64,000 nucleotides of DNA from Pempheris klunzingeri (GCF_042242105.1 NC_092013.1:6242730-6306729), one strand, 5' to 3'; shown: positions 23,401 through 59,700, counted from the first letter of the stretch. Notes: generated by a model from the letters alone, not told the origin. Translations and numbers: made by a program.

Positions 23401-26400
23401 ACACTCCAAACATCCAGTTCCCCTTCTCTAATAAAAAGCTTTTGTGTGTTTGGTTGTAACATTAGGAAGTCTGACTGCGTCCCTGGCAGCCTGGCACCAA
23501 ATACCGCCCTCAGTAGCAGGCCATGCTTTTCGGTAGGTTATGGTATTTTGCATTGAATGTTGCACAGACGATACAAAAATATATAACTTGAGATGCTGAT
23601 TGATGGAAAGTGTAATATTTGTGCATGTTGGTTAACATAACTGAGAATCCAACAGGCAGTGGCGGCTCTTACCTTGTCCTGGCATTCTTCTTGGGTTGTT
23701 GATTGACAGGACTTCCCACGGTGCCATTCTTCACTGATCCCTTCCTGGCGAGGTCCCTCTGTTTCTCTGTGCAACCACAGGATGTGAGCTCATCAGTAAA
23801 TCCACCAATAAACTTCAACTTCATGACCATCAGTGGTAGATTCAGAAGGTTTTATTTCTCGGAAAAAGTAACCAAGCAGGCTCATAGTTCTCTGCTATAC
23901 AGTGCAGCCAGCACAGAAACCAATCAGGTGTGAAAGAGATCATGTCTTTAATATGGATGCCATTTTTCCGTTGCTGCAGCACTTAGTCAGCGAGTCTTCA
24001 TCAGCACATAAGTGTATGGATAGATATCATGAAAATATGTAATTTTCTTACTATAGGAAGTGTGGAATTATGTGTCAGTCTGTTGGAGATACTACGTGTT
24101 GCATGAGCGTTAAAAACATCTGGAGCAGCTGATGAAATCCAACTTCAACGTGGGACCTATATTTTCAATATAAATATGTTTTAGAGGATGGGATCCTTTG
24201 GCAAAGCTGAACTTTTTTGAGATATTGACATGTGACTTCCTGCTGGCAATATTTTTAGCATGTTTTTTGGAGCAGAGCTCTCAGGACTAAACAAAAATGA
24301 GGAAACCTGAGTGCGATAAAGGCTTTGACGGCGTTGAGGCGGCGCAATAACAGAGGCAGCACTGAAATGTTGTGACACCTCTGACGGTAGAGATAAATCG
24401 CCATGCTGGGGAATATAATTCACTGGCGTACAATGCTCCTAGTGAATGTCATGTGATACTGGATATGAACTGGTGCTGAACAGAATGGTGGAGTTTAATA
24501 AACCTGCTGCAGGTGTGCAGACAAACTTCAAATCTAAAATCTAAATCTAAAAGCAATCTACATGGGCTTCCCATTATTTTCTACTTCTTAGACCTTAATC
24601 ACAGAGTGTGAGGTCATGGGGTGTCATGTATTGATTTGCAGCGTGTTGGTTGTGATACCTATTTGGACTTGCAGTGGGGAGGGCTTGTAGTTCATGGCCA
24701 CAGTCTCCCCCTTGGCGTCGGGGTCTGCCTCTGAGGTGGAGGATGCTGCTGGGTCCTATAAAAAAAAAAAAAAAAAAGGCACAATACAGAGCATGTTATA
24801 TAACAACTCACATGATATCTTTCGTTGGTACAATCTTAAATATGTCTCTTCACAGACCTTCATAATCCTAGTTGTGTCACTGCTGCAATATTTACTAATT
24901 CAGTAGCTGACAGAGATTAAGCTCAGACCCAAGCTGTTTTCTAGTAATATGCTTCCAATCAAGTTGGGCTATACTACCATGGGGCACCTGAAATTGAACG
25001 CAGTCCTGAGGACACAATCAGCTCAGTACTGAGAGCAGCCCCCTGATTTATCACCAGAATAGCACAGCCGAGAAAATCAACCATTTTTTCCCCAAACCTG
25101 CTTGTGTCCAATACCCTGGCGAGATTTCCCCAAGCCTATTTGCTACTATAGCTGCCTGGTTGGCGGCATCAATAGGCTTGAGTGTTCTGCCTATGTCGCT
25201 GGCTGTGTCTCTTTTATGTGAGAGCGGTGACGGCATGGGGAGGAGGCCGTGGGAGAACAGAGGGGGTTGCTGTTGGAGCCTCGGTTTCCCCAGATTGAGA
25301 GTGGGGAGCAGGGCCGCGCTTGGCCTGCTCTGCTGACAGAGCTCCACATTATGTTGATCCTACAGGCCTCCCCTTGTTGCACTCTGAGGGACTCCACTGG
25401 CCACATGGGCGAAGGTTTACAGGCATTTGGCCTGCAGTAACTGTGTCAGGGTTCTCACAGCTTTTTGAGAGTAAAATTCGAGTGCCTTTCAAACACTTTC
25501 AAGGTACTTTAATCAAAAATGTCCAGTCTCTCAAGGCCAAAGTTGACACAATTCCTTAATTGTTACAATAAATGCAACTGCATAAAATAAAGTTTATAGA
25601 TCTCCTGTATGTCCACAACGATGAATATATATTGTTCATATGTTTATTTTTACCAGTTGTTCATATTGACTTTGATTTTTGTTTTGATCAGGATTATTTA
25701 ATACTTGAATGCATGTAAAATGGGTAGCTAGCTACCTTTAATGTACATGCAAGCATAATATCAAAGACCAGAGGGCGTTAAAATTGAGCATTTTCCAAAC
25801 TTTCAAGACTCCCTCTCCTGAGAAATGGCTGCTTTAGTTAAAGGATCCTCCAAGCAATGAAATAACTGAATCTGAAGCTTTACAGTTAAAGTCGAGCATT
25901 CATGAGCAGATAGAGTAGATAAAAGCCTACTGCTCGTATAAACACCTCTTCATAATGTAAAATGAAATATATAATCTCATGATGGAAAATAAGTGCTGAA
26001 TGTTTAAAAGAAGAATAACAGGCATAAACGTATTTATACTTAATAAAACCTTTGCAAAAAAGAAAACATCAGCGACGTCTTGGGGGGTTTACAAACAGGT
26101 CTAGACACACATATGCATGAATCTATTTCATTAAAGCCCTTTTCATGGTATTATTGTGACAGACCATCAGGAATTTAGGCCAATTCCATGAGACCAATAG
26201 AGCTTATCCAATCTCACCGGGCCTTATGAAAAATTCATGAGTATTTAGCAGGGACAGTGACAGACTTATTTTGCATATCGATTTTCATGTAACACAAGCT
26301 GCCAACAACACAATCTGGTAAACAGCATAGCAAAGCACAACATACTTATAGATACATGCGATGTCTAGTTCATAACGTGGCTTCATTGCCATTGGAGCAA

Positions 26401-26800
26401 AAGACAAATACTGAATGGTTGAAATGTTTCTCAGCAGTGGACTGCAGCTTTCCACCTCTTGAACTCTTCCGTTTCCCCACTTCTCAACAAAAACTCATGA
26501 TACATGACAGGCTGGTGATTTATCTTTTTTTTCCCCTTTAAACCGTGGTCCGATACGGCCAAATACGCCTTCCCTTCGATTGATACAACAGCCTCATCCT
26601 CATCTGGTGATGAAGCATTGTTCACTTAGCTGGAATAATTAATGAGCGCTGCAACAGTGAATACATTATGCACACTAGTAGGAGCAGTGAAAGCACGGTG
26701 CACAGATGAGGTATTCCCTTTGTCACAAGCACAAACATGAGCTCTCTCTGTGCTGTGACAGGCCCTTTCCTTGGATCATTAGGCTTACCCACAGGATTTC

Positions 26801-26831
<31 letters not shown>

Positions 26832-27445
26832 CTTGTTCTTCACACTTCGCTTCCACCACGGAAAGATACTGTGATGCGGGTAGGGTCATGTCGCCTGTCG
26901 GATAAATCCCTTTGAAATTTTTCAGCAGTGAATAATGAAAGGGATTCAGCACTTAGCTGTCTGTAACAGAATTCACAGCCACTTCTTGAACATAAGACAG
27001 CACAATTACTGACAGCAGCTGAAGCGGGCAGCCCACAATATACAAGCTAAAACTCCTCTTAAAATATAACAGCTTACACTTTATCAGTGTAAAGTTTGGC
27101 CTGTAGAAATGCTACCTAAAGTTCCCAAACCTAAATACTCTGCATAATAAATCCTTATATGCATCTGATGTATTGTTATTACCTTAATTTGCTGAACAGT
27201 CAGTGAAAGCAGTGAGCTGAGGTGGGCCAAAGTCAGCTAGACACTTTAAAATAAACATTAAGGGCATATAATTCTCTGTAGAACCGTATGTGAGAGCTGA
27301 CAGTCACTAACAAATGATCAGAACCTGACCTGTAACATATGGGGCGACATACTGATTTTGATGTACTGCAAGTGAAACATGGCAGGAGGCCCTGACCTTC
27401 ACATGCACCCACACTCACTCACAGTCGCGCAAACGTGTGTTCACT

Positions 27446-27477
<32 letters not shown>

Positions 27478-28412
27478 CCTAAATGAAATGACCCCTTAGT
27501 CTCATGAGCCTGTCCTCCTGTTAGCGACTCCTTTACTGCCTCTGATGATGAAGAGCCACGAGGCTGCTGACACAGCACAGACACCAGGCCGTTGGTAGGA
27601 TTATACATCACGGGCTGCCACTGACCAATAGCAGTGGAGACTGATACATCAGGTGACCAACAGCAGAGCTACAGTAATCACTATCAAATGTCCTTGTGCT
27701 TAATAATGGTCCTGTTTGTAAAGTGTTACTGAGATATTATGTTTTATTCAAAAACTACTTTTACTTAAGAGTAAACTAAAGTTAATGTACATTTGTATAG
27801 TGAAACAATGGAACATGTAACAGATAATATACAATAGCTCAGTCATTCACGTGACTAATAATCTTGTATAAAGCTGTTTTATCTGCGTGAAATTCATTCT
27901 CAACAAGGAGGCAGGTGCCAAGTGTCTGCTTACGGTTTAGGAATCACAATTAAGTTATTAGCATTAAAATGCACAGCCATGTGTGCCACAGCAACTGTGA
28001 TCCTGACACAATCAGGTACGGTATAAACATAAAGTGAGGGGCTGTTTCAGAGGCTGGAGGTGCCAAAGAGGGGAATAAAACATTTAAGAGCCCCACAGTG
28101 CTGTTTTGAATCTGTCATAATAATTACATGAGTTTCAGGAAAACGCTGCTGCCACGATCCATGAATCTCTGATAATGGATTCAATTCCACTTAAATCTCG
28201 CTGGGTGAAACATGAGAGCAAACTCATCAAATCTTCATAGGGAGAGCCTGCTGCATAAAAAAAAAAGAGGAGACTTTCTGTAGTGGCGAAAGTGTGTTCT
28301 TCTGTGATTTCTGATGGAGTTTAGCCTCAGGGGTGGAAGGGCTGGGGAAGCACGAGTGTGATAATGAACAGTAGAACTTGGAGCTCTGCTTTTTGCCTAA
28401 ACCCCTGAGGCA

Positions 28413-28443
<31 letters not shown>

Positions 28444-28734
28444 AAATGGACAGCTGTTTGAGACTGCTTTGTTTGAAGTGTGGGGAATAAAGCCTGCACA
28501 TTAGAATTATCCACAGTAATAAAAAGCTGAGTCGAAGCTGAAACACAAGATCAAGTGAAAATGAAATGTAGGGAATAAGAGCAGAGGATTAGTTAATCAG
28601 TGGTGACCATTATTATGATCTTGTGCAGTTTGTAATGGCCAACACAGAGAAACACACCCTCATGCTTTAGGCTATGTATCTGAAAGTTGTCATATGATAA
28701 ATCATGGGAGGAGAGGCTCCTCTCTGTCCACGGG

Positions 28735-28777
<43 letters not shown>

Positions 28778-29405
28778 GTCATCATCACGGCTGCAGGCTG
28801 CAGCACCGGGTTTGGAGACACTGCTCCAACTCACGCCATCATTTTGTCTTTTTTTTTTTCTTCCCCTCCTCTATTCACGCGATCATTTGGTCTCATCACG
28901 ACCTAAATAACACGTCACCCGCTGACGAAATGTAAAAACAGTGAACTATGGCAAGCTATTGGTGTAAACAAGCGCATACTGACAAAATCACCATTTAAGC
29001 CAAGTGCGCAGTTTAATCACTATGGCACAATAAAGTGAAGCCTTGTTTGTGATCTAACTATCACATGCATTGTATTTATGTGTTTCTATGTGGAATGATG
29101 CAGCCGTTATTCTCTCATGTATAAAATAATATCTAAAAAAAAAAAAATCAAATCAAAATCAACCTACACCCATCCCACAGCTCCAGTTTGTGTCACAGCT
29201 GTAGGTTCATATCAGCTGGCTCTCACGCACACATTATGTGACACAGCTGTCACACTAAACCGCACAAACGACACAAAAACGTTGCGGTTTTGTCCTCAAT
29301 AGAATAAAATTAGCATACGATGTGTTTTTGTGTGTCCTCTCTTACCAAAGGCTGAGTCTCGCCGTTAACTGGAGGTACTTGAAACCTGTCGATTTCTTCC
29401 ATCAT
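20429..29405 (-). CDS. fam219a: FAM219A family protein
   Basis: Six coding exons join in frame: 29346-29405, 24659-24755, 23673-23766, 22923-23003, 21080-21134 and 20429-20587. The product is 181 residues, close to the human 185. It starts MMEEIDRFQVP, identical to mammals at this end. Other conserved blocks are MNYKPSPLQV, EKQRDLARKGS, GSPVNQQPKKN, LVVPNKGYSSLDQSPDEKP, SDDDFDMSRYSSSGYSSAE and QINQDLNIQLLKDGYRLDEIPDDEDLDLIPPK. It ends in a cysteine cluster, PTCMCCQ. The protein is soluble, probably disordered, rich in Ser and acidic residues; its molecular role is unknown to me. Intron 1 is about 4.6 kb and the other introns are 0.5-1.8 kb. The conserved MM start fixes the initiation site. 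The lettering of paralogue A rather than B rests on both sequence and neighbours (DNAI1, MYORG). Confidence 0.96.
26807..26831. repeat. (ATT)n microsatellite
   Basis: About eight ATT units preceded by a T run, in FAM219A intron 1. Confidence 0.85.
27446..27473. repeat. (CA)n microsatellite
   Basis: Uninterrupted CA repeat, about 14 units, in FAM219A intron 1. Confidence 0.85.
28420..28446. repeat. Poly(A) run
   Basis: About 26 consecutive A on the plus strand in FAM219A intron 1. No recognisable retroelement body precedes it, so it is listed only as a homopolymer. Confidence 0.8.
28737..28776. repeat. (CTCCTG)n hexanucleotide repeat
   Basis: Six or more units of GCTCCT in FAM219A intron 1. 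All three forward frames stay open across it (Ala-Pro, Leu or Cys-Ser runs), which creates several false open frames. Confidence 0.9.
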
Positions 29406-29580
29406 TTTGGCGAAGCGTTGACAATAAACGACACTGCAGCCGAGATAAACGGTGACTTTTGTCTAACTGTACCGGTTTGTGGCGCTCGGTTGTCGGGATG
29501 TTTCGTTTTTCAGCATGATAGCAGCTCGTTTTCCTCCATCCTGACAGAGGTGACTCGACAGCAAAACAGCAGTACCGCCC

Positions 29581-29622
29581 CACTTCCGGGTTCATTGAAT
29601 ATTCATGAGCGGGCTGTCCAAT
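29581..29622 (-). promoter_or_regulatory. FAM219A core promoter motifs (ETS and CCAAT)
   Basis: On the minus strand 29581-29590 reads CCCGGAAGTG, a strong ETS/GABPA-type site, and 29618-29622 is ATTGG, an inverted CCAAT box. Both lie about 175-215 bases upstream of the FAM219A ATG, in a region with more CG dinucleotides than its surroundings. This is the usual layout of a TATA-less housekeeping promoter. Confidence 0.55.
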
Positions 29623-29989
29623 CACAGAGGAGATCATATTGAAGTGCGTAGTGAAGCAAATTAATAGTGAATTTAAATATCTAATCGAAATGTTTATACG
29701 AGCCCAACGCTTGGATTTGAGATTTGAATATTAGTTTACACATATTTAGCGTTATTCCACATGTGTTTACTTAATGATAGTAAAATAAGGATGGAGGTAA
29801 TTTGAGAAATACAACCAGATCTTCAGCATAATACATCCTAACATAACAACATTTTCCATCCCAGTTTACTGTTCACCTTACTCAAAAACATACCATTACA
29901 TAATTTGTGGCTTTCAATGCATATTTAAAATCCCAATTCAATTAATTGATAACATTTGCACTCTCTCTATACACAATATAAATCCATAC

Positions 29990-30105
29990 TATCGTCCATA
30001 CTATATAAATATATGTACTATATATTATATAAATAATATACTATATAAATACTATATAAATATATGTATATCTATACCTACTATATAAATATATGTGTAT
30101 CTCCC
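29990..30105. repeat. AT-rich imperfect tandem repeat
   Basis: The unit CTATATAAATATATGT recurs several times with indels, with repeats such as 'actatataaatatatg' near 29998, 30040, 30048 and 30080. It is strongly AT-rich and likely to form hairpins. Confidence 0.75.
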
Positions 30106-30649
30106 CTACAGTGTATTCATATTTATACTGCTGTCTATACTGTACATATCTTATCTAAAGTGTAGTCGCCATATTCATATCCAGTATCAGCTGATTATTC
30201 TGATTATAACATAAACTGGTATTAGTTGCACTTACACCTGCACTCCATGTTTATACTTATACTGATCTATCTTCTACTGTGGGCCATATATTTGAGTTCT
30301 TCCTATCAGACAGCATTCGTCTTATCTATTCATATATCACCACCTGTCACTGTGGCAGGTCACTGAACATTTCTACAGGACATTCAGTTTTTGGTTTGCC
30401 TCCTTTGAAATTGAATACAGGCTTTAGATGTGTAAACACTGAGTCAGAGGTAGTGGCAGCACAAATATGGAATATATCATGTAACCTTAATCCCTGACTA
30501 TTCTTTCCTTTTAAGTAATATTTCTTAATATAAGAAAATCCTATCTGCCATGGTGGCAGATGACCTGATTTCATAGCCAACATTTACTCTGTATTTGGCA
30601 GGTTGCAGGTGCTAATTTCATTTCCTGATTACCACTATACATAGGAACA

Positions 30650-30762
30650 AACTGTGCACTATGCTGCTTTTTTGCACCTCTGGTTAGACGCTAAAATGCA
30701 TTTCGTTATCTCATACTTTTACTCCCTGCACAGTAAAACTGAATTGAATCTAATACCATTAA
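30650..30762 (+). mobile_element. L2/CR1-like LINE 3' tail
   Basis: The sequence contains TTGCACCTCTGGTTAGACGC, then TGCATTTCGTTATCT, and ends AACTGAATTGAATCTAATA. This order matches a widespread fish LINE 3' end, which usually closes with a short repeat like GAATCTAAT. The upstream body is not recognisable. The family is assigned from memory. Confidence 0.55.
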
Positions 30763-30834
30763 AGTGGCTTCGTGTGATGGGAACTGAACTATCTTGACTT
30801 TATCAGTGGCTTTACCCTCTTTGGTGACCGGCCA

Positions 30835-30848
30835 GTTGTCTTGGCAAC
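30835..30848. promoter_or_regulatory. RFX X-box in the DNAI1 promoter
   Basis: GTTGTCTTGGCAAC is a near-perfect X-box (consensus GTNRCC, 0-3 spacer, RGYAAC): two inverted half-sites with a 2-base spacer and a single mismatch. It lies about 150 bases upstream of the DNAI1 ATG and just before a TATATA element at about 30851. RFX factors, with FOXJ1, drive motile-cilium genes through such sites, so it fits the function of DNAI1. Confidence 0.7.
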
Positions 30849-30999
30849 CTATATACAGCAACAGGCAGCAGCTGAGGAGCGAGTCCTCTTTAGCTAACAT
30901 TAACTATTTAAAAGTTTCCTTTTTCTGCTTAGTGTCGTCGTGTTATATTTTGACAAGCCTAAATTGTTGGTCAAGTCAGTTTGCTGGACATTTTCCGCC

Positions 31000-54397
<23,398 letters not shown>

Positions 54398-57300
54398 CAC
54401 GGCCACCGTGGCTCCACAGCAGCATGGTACAATCTTTTTTTCTCATTCATGAAAAAAAAAAAAAAACACTTCTTTTGCTCAGTTTGTGCAACATCGACAT
54501 TGGCAAGAAAACAATTTGTAACTGTTTATCAAAACAGTTTTCTTCTGATCTCTCTTAAATTGTTAATAAATTATTCATATTCATTAATAATGTATTTATT
54601 TATACAGCGGTACTTGATACATATTAAACAGGCAACATTTGAATTCCACTGACTTGACTGACCCCCTCTGCTGGGATTTATTAAACCCATTCCATATGTA
54701 TTGTACAAGTTGATTAAACTGGAAAGTGAAGGGGGAGAGTTACTGCAAGTGAACGAGGAGATAAATTAGCTTAATAGATGTGCATTTATGGACCCCATCC
54801 AGACATCTTATCTTGGCTGGCACACGCCGTCCTGGGCACGCGTCCAGGAAAGAGTTCTGAGCCTTTTAATATCCCATCTACAGGGAGAACTTTACTATGA
54901 GGCATGTCGTGTCCATCTTTATTTTGCCTTTTTCTCCACCCCTCTCTGTCTTCTGCCTTAATGATCTTGTCCTTCAGTGAAGCACCATCCAGTGATCTGG
55001 TGCTCAGTGTCCCGGGCTGTCTCTCTTTCTCTCTCTGCTACAGAGAGCTCCTCTGCCCCTCACATCTCCCTGCAAACACATGCAGCACTCTCTCCCTTAA
55101 GTGTGATTCATTACTTCATCTCCACAAGTTCAGTTGGTGGGGCGCGCTCAATCACCTCATTTTTACAGACAATGCGTAACAAACGATCGTGGCCATGGAG
55201 TAGTATTGAGAATATTGCTGCAGCCTCATTACTGCAGTAATAGAAAGTACACTGCAGGGTTGGTCAAAGAACTCTTTGTACTACTGTTTGTCAGATTTGT
55301 CGAAATTTGCATCTGTTGGAAAAGTGGCTTAGCCGTACAAAAGAGCAAGACAAAGGACATCATTTCACTACAACTGTTGTTTTTCCAGGGGAAAATTAAA
55401 CCCTTGTGTACTGTCACTGTTATGTATGATCCAGTTGCTTTTTCTGTATCCACTGTTTCTTGTTTTGCTGACATCTATTTCAACATCTGTTTTACTAAAA
55501 TGACTCCCAGAGGGACATGAACTTCTTCTTTCCACGGTCTCCTCTTGAGACAGAAAGTCACATTTTCAAATTATAACATTTCCCATTGCATTCTGGTCTT
55601 CTGAGGCTATTGTCAGTGGATGATGGATTTATCTTTGACTCCAATATTCATTAAGTGTTTTTTGGATAGTTTCTTTACTTTGTATTCTGTAGCCTGGGAG
55701 CCAGATTTAAGTCAGAGCTCATGTTTTATTTGCTCTGGCAGATACGTTGCGCCACCCTCCTATTCAGAATGACAGGAGGAGCACTGTTGAGGCATTTTCG
55801 TAAACAGATGTAAAAAGGTGGCTGCTGCTAATGTGGAATATTTTATTGAATCCCATACTGCATATAAAGATAACTTTTAGAAATAAATAGCAGTCTGAGC
55901 GTACGCTGTACTTGCTGTCAAACAGCCCTTTCCACCAGAGAACTGAAGCAGCGACAGACAAGCAACTCTCATGTTCTGTGAGGTACAGTTACTTTTTTTG
56001 TCAACTGAGTCTGGTGGCTCTGAAGGGCGATATAACGACTTCAGTTCTCTGTTGGAGAGGGCTTTCAGACAGCAATGTAAAGTGATAACGTAAACATGAA
56101 TATAGTTTTAAACATTTAAACTGATTACTTTTTCAGGTGGCCAAAATTCACTTTACTACTGCCCACATCTACAACAGTACATTGCTAAGCGTCCATGCAG
56201 CGACTCGATGGATGCATACATCCTGCTTTTGTTGATATGAAAGATGTGTTTGCTGTAACTCTGACAGGATTTGGTACGTTTTGTTTTAGTCGTGTTTTGT
56301 TGCTCTGATTGGTTGTAATTCTGTTCAGTTGCGTTTAAAAGTATTTTTGTCTGCACCCACTGATAACGCCCATTGGAAATCAAAATAGGTCTGGAAATGT
56401 CAGTTATTGTGATTACAGAAGCATTAGTTACTTTAGTTTTAGCGACCCCAGTGTAAACAGCTGCAGGGTATGACCTGCATGTATTATTTTTATTGTATGT
56501 ATTAGCCTGTTCTCCTCAGTTTTCTTGAATCAGATGCATGGTTGTGGTAGTTTGGACGAGGATGTTGCAGTGTGTATTGCTACATTTTTGGTACAACCAC
56601 TGGGGTGCCCCGAAGTTGGAAATGCTACACATAGTAGCTTTAACATATATATAGCTCACATATTTTCATGTGAACAACATCAAAATATTCTGAAACTCCT
56701 TTCTTAAATACTCCCATTGAAAGTTTAAAATACACATCATACAATCACTGAAATCTGCAACATGCCTGTTTCTTTTTTTCTTTCAATTCAAAAATGTGTC
56801 GAGTCTGAATTTTGAGCACAAGCGATGCAGGTTAATTGCTTAAGTATTGATCATTTGTGGTGGGATGTCGGGGCAATGTGGACAGTTTGTGTCTGCGATT
56901 CCATATGATAAATTCCTCTGGATGCGAGCGTCCTGTGATTCAGTCCAGAGTGAGTGGGCCATCACACACAGCCACAAGCAGATGTCAGTGTGAGGGCCGT
57001 ATTGAAGAGGACACAAATCTCAACTAAGCCTCTCTAGTCCTTATGTAACACCCTCAGCAAGACGCTATGCCTCACAGTTCACTGTTGTTTTTGAGTGACA
57101 ATGACATACACACTCCACACAGGCTCAAGTCCCTGTTCTCAGCAATGGACTGATTTTCTCTTTTTTCAGACCAGAGTATGAAATAAGAGGATATATTTAG
57201 AAACCTCCAACAGCCAGCCAGCCGCTCTTTGTGTACTGAACGCTCCATTCTCTTGGTGTCTGTATAACCTGCATCCATCTTTGTGGCTATTTTCTTCAGG

Positions 57301-57600
57301 CTGTGTGTGTATCAACCATCAGCATTCCTTTATGCTCTTTGTCAAGCCAAGGACTAAATCTGACAAGTGGCTGAGATGGCTGCTTAAAAATAGTTCCCTC
57401 GCTCCGAATACAATTTGTCCTTGCTATCTTTATGAGGCGCAGCCGTTTCTGCCATCAGATCAGCAGCTGGCTTTAAAAACTCTGAAAGACAAGCCTGATT
57501 ATCGCTCGCAGTCAGTCCCATCACTCCCTCAGTCCCTTCTCCTGTGGAGGACTGCACCAAGGCCACGGCTCGTTGCTACATTTGACTCCTCCTTCTGCAG
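54398..57600. other. DNAI1 3' UTR and spacer to ENHO
   Basis: The first 170 bases or so are DNAI1 3' UTR, with a poly(A) signal at 54565. The last part is probably ENHO 3' UTR on the minus strand. Frames such as 55134-55520 and 57281-57709 show no family resemblance; the latter is partly the antisense of ENHO. No repeat element is obvious. Confidence 0.5.
54565..54570 (+). terminator. DNAI1 poly(A) signal
   Basis: AATAAA lies 168 bases past the DNAI1 stop codon, in TGTTAATAAATTATTC. It is the first canonical hexamer after the stop. Confidence 0.65.
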
Positions 57601-57813
57601 TCAGGAGGTCAACAGGTACTTGTGCTCGTTCATCTGCTGTGTTTCTCCTACACTTGGGGCCAGCACTGGCAGCCTCTCCGGGCTGGAGGGGACCCTGCAG
57701 GCTCGGTAGAGGATCAGGCAGAGAAGGAGGAGGAGGATGGCAACAAATGTGTTGCAGGCGATGGCCACCAATGCAGCTGTGGACAGTCCCGTCATGCTGT
57801 CCTCAGATTCCAT
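57601..57813 (-). CDS. enho: ENHO, adropin precursor
   Basis: A single coding exon of 70 residues (human 76). The first 33 or so residues form a hydrophobic signal or anchor segment, TAALVAIACNTFVAILLLLL, which lines up with the human ALIAIVCNGLVGFLLLLL. A cysteine follows in LYRACR, then a Ser/Pro-rich stretch, and the C-terminus EHKYLLTS resembles human GSYLLQP. Adropin is a small secreted or membrane-associated metabolic peptide made in liver and brain. Two in-frame ATGs exist: residue 1 (ATTATGG, good Kozak context, used here) and residue 7 (AGCATGA), which matches the human start better. Position next to DNAI1 on the opposite strand matches the mammalian order. The region after the membrane segment is shorter and poorly conserved compared with human. 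Confidence 0.9.
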   Translation of the reverse strand: MESEDSMTGLSTAALVAIACNTFVAILLLLLCLILYRACRVPSSPERLPVLAPSVGETQQMNEHKYLLTS

Positions 57814-59521
57814 AATGAGGACTATACTGCAGTGTCCAGTGTCGGTGAACTTGAATATTAAGCTTTAAGCTGGTTCCATGACGTCCTTTTTAGATCAGGG
57901 AAGAGTGAGAATAAACATCACCAGTGTCTTCATTTAAGACTAGAAGCTTGAATCCATAGGATTATCATTAGTCACGTCCACAGTCAGACTTGACTTACTA
58001 CATTGCCAACATATAGTTAAATGCTTTTAGTATTGTGAGGTAAAAAAGATCAATATGTATTGTGACTTTAGAAGCGGAGTGTTCCTTGGCACGATGCACA
58101 TTGTGTTTTGCTGAATATTTAGATTAGAGAACAGCATGAAAGCGCTGCAGAGATGAGTGTCTACTCCTCAAGGCTCTGTTAGTTTCCTTAGGGTGACACG
58201 CCACCACTCCGCCATACAGATGAGCCTCGCAGCATTTTCTGGCGACTTTGATTTCACAGCAGTCTGCACTACCAAATCACTGCTTATGATTCCAGTAAAT
58301 GGCTGCCAGTGTCTGTAGAAGAAGAACAAATACAACAATTAGAAATCATTTAACACAAGTAGCGAGTGAGACGGCACATAGGAACAAGCTTTTTGTCAGC
58401 CAGTTAACATTTCAGCTTTTATAACCCAACGTATCAGCAGTCAGAGAAAGCTCCAGCGTTGATCTTTCACATGCCTGAGTCTGAGCCGGTGTGACCAGGT
58501 GACAGAGAAACTGTTCAAAGACAAAATATTCAAAGACACATTCAGTGCTCCACTCCATTACCACAACTGTCAGTGTGAACGTCTCGCAGACACTCACAGA
58601 TGAGTTATGATAATGGATTCCTATCATTCCCATCCCGTTTCCATGTTCTCAGCTACACACCAAAGCTGTGTCTGCACTTTGCTCTGTGCAGTTTAATTCA
58701 CCAAAATTCTGTGTTAAATCAGATGCCGCGTAGCTTTTGTATTACATGTAACATCCCACTCCTCCACACACATGTACACACTCGATTCGTTCATCCTTCT
58801 TCATAATCCTTCAAATTAACATCTGCAGCATAGGCGGATAATATGCTAATATGGATGCACAATATCAGGAGCTAGATTGAAATTTCACTCCCATTATTTT
58901 CCCATTTGGTAAATTAGCATATCCATAAATTTACATTGGAATAGTGTTTCTTGTGTGAACCTGGAGAGCTTGTTGGGACTTATCATGTTGAATTCATAAA
59001 AACAGCAATAGAAAATGCCTGTGTAGTTACTGTGTTTGTGACCAGTTGGATTCAGAACACAAAACGTGTCGTTTGCTGTCACTGTTAATGCCATAAGAAG
59101 AGGACACACAGTGACCTCTAAACATTTGTGTCATTGTTGTCTATTAACAGTGTAAATTGGAATTATTGATTAGTTAGTCAAGGTGCCAGTTTGTTTTTTA
59201 GCTCTTGAAATGGAACTTTAAAAACAATTTAGATAAAGCAAACATGCAGCGGTGCGAATCAGTGTGCAAAAAGAAAAACCTCCTTGAAGCTCAAGAATTG
59301 TGGCCCTAGTTCTCAGGAGTTTTGCTCTGCTCTCTAAAATAGGTGATAAATCACACGAGTCCAGTCACTTTGTGTGAGAAAAACTCCTCTACAGAGATTA
59401 TGAGTCACAGGGATGTAACCCCAACTGAATTACTCACTTGAATCTCTCTCTTTTCCTATCAGTCTGTCTTTAATCTGTTTCTGTTCTTCTCTCTCTGGGT
59501 TACACACTCGCTGTCACACAC

Positions 59522-59538
59522 GCACACACACACACACA
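59522..59538. repeat. (CA)n microsatellite
   Basis: About eight CA units right of ENHO. Confidence 0.85.
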
Positions 59539-59681
59539 GGTCTACCTGGAAACCCTGCTTTGATTCCAAAAAATAAAGCATCCAACATGTGTGTGCAGGT
59601 GACGACACTGTCGCTCCTAATCACCTCTTATCAATCAGTCTGACCTGTTAATCAGATTCCTCAGTGAAATTCACCCCCTCA

Positions 59682-59700
59682 CACACACACACACACACAC
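59682..59700. repeat. (CA)n microsatellite
   Basis: About ten CA units. Confidence 0.85.

Larger units (their letters stand above)
29623..30834. other. Spacer between head-to-head FAM219A and DNAI1
   Basis: No coding exon. The interval is AT-rich, with an imperfect tandem array at 29990-30105 and an L2-like tail at 30650-30762. The remainder could be a degraded LINE body, which I cannot confirm. Confidence 0.5.

Noticed and set aside
28687..28935. Ala-Pro, poly-Leu and Cys-Ser frames
   Set aside because: All arise from the CTCCTG hexanucleotide repeat inside FAM219A intron 1.
57281..57861. Plus-strand frames of 142, 80 and 79 codons
   Set aside because: They overlap ENHO on the other strand and have no family resemblance; ENHO explains the conservation.
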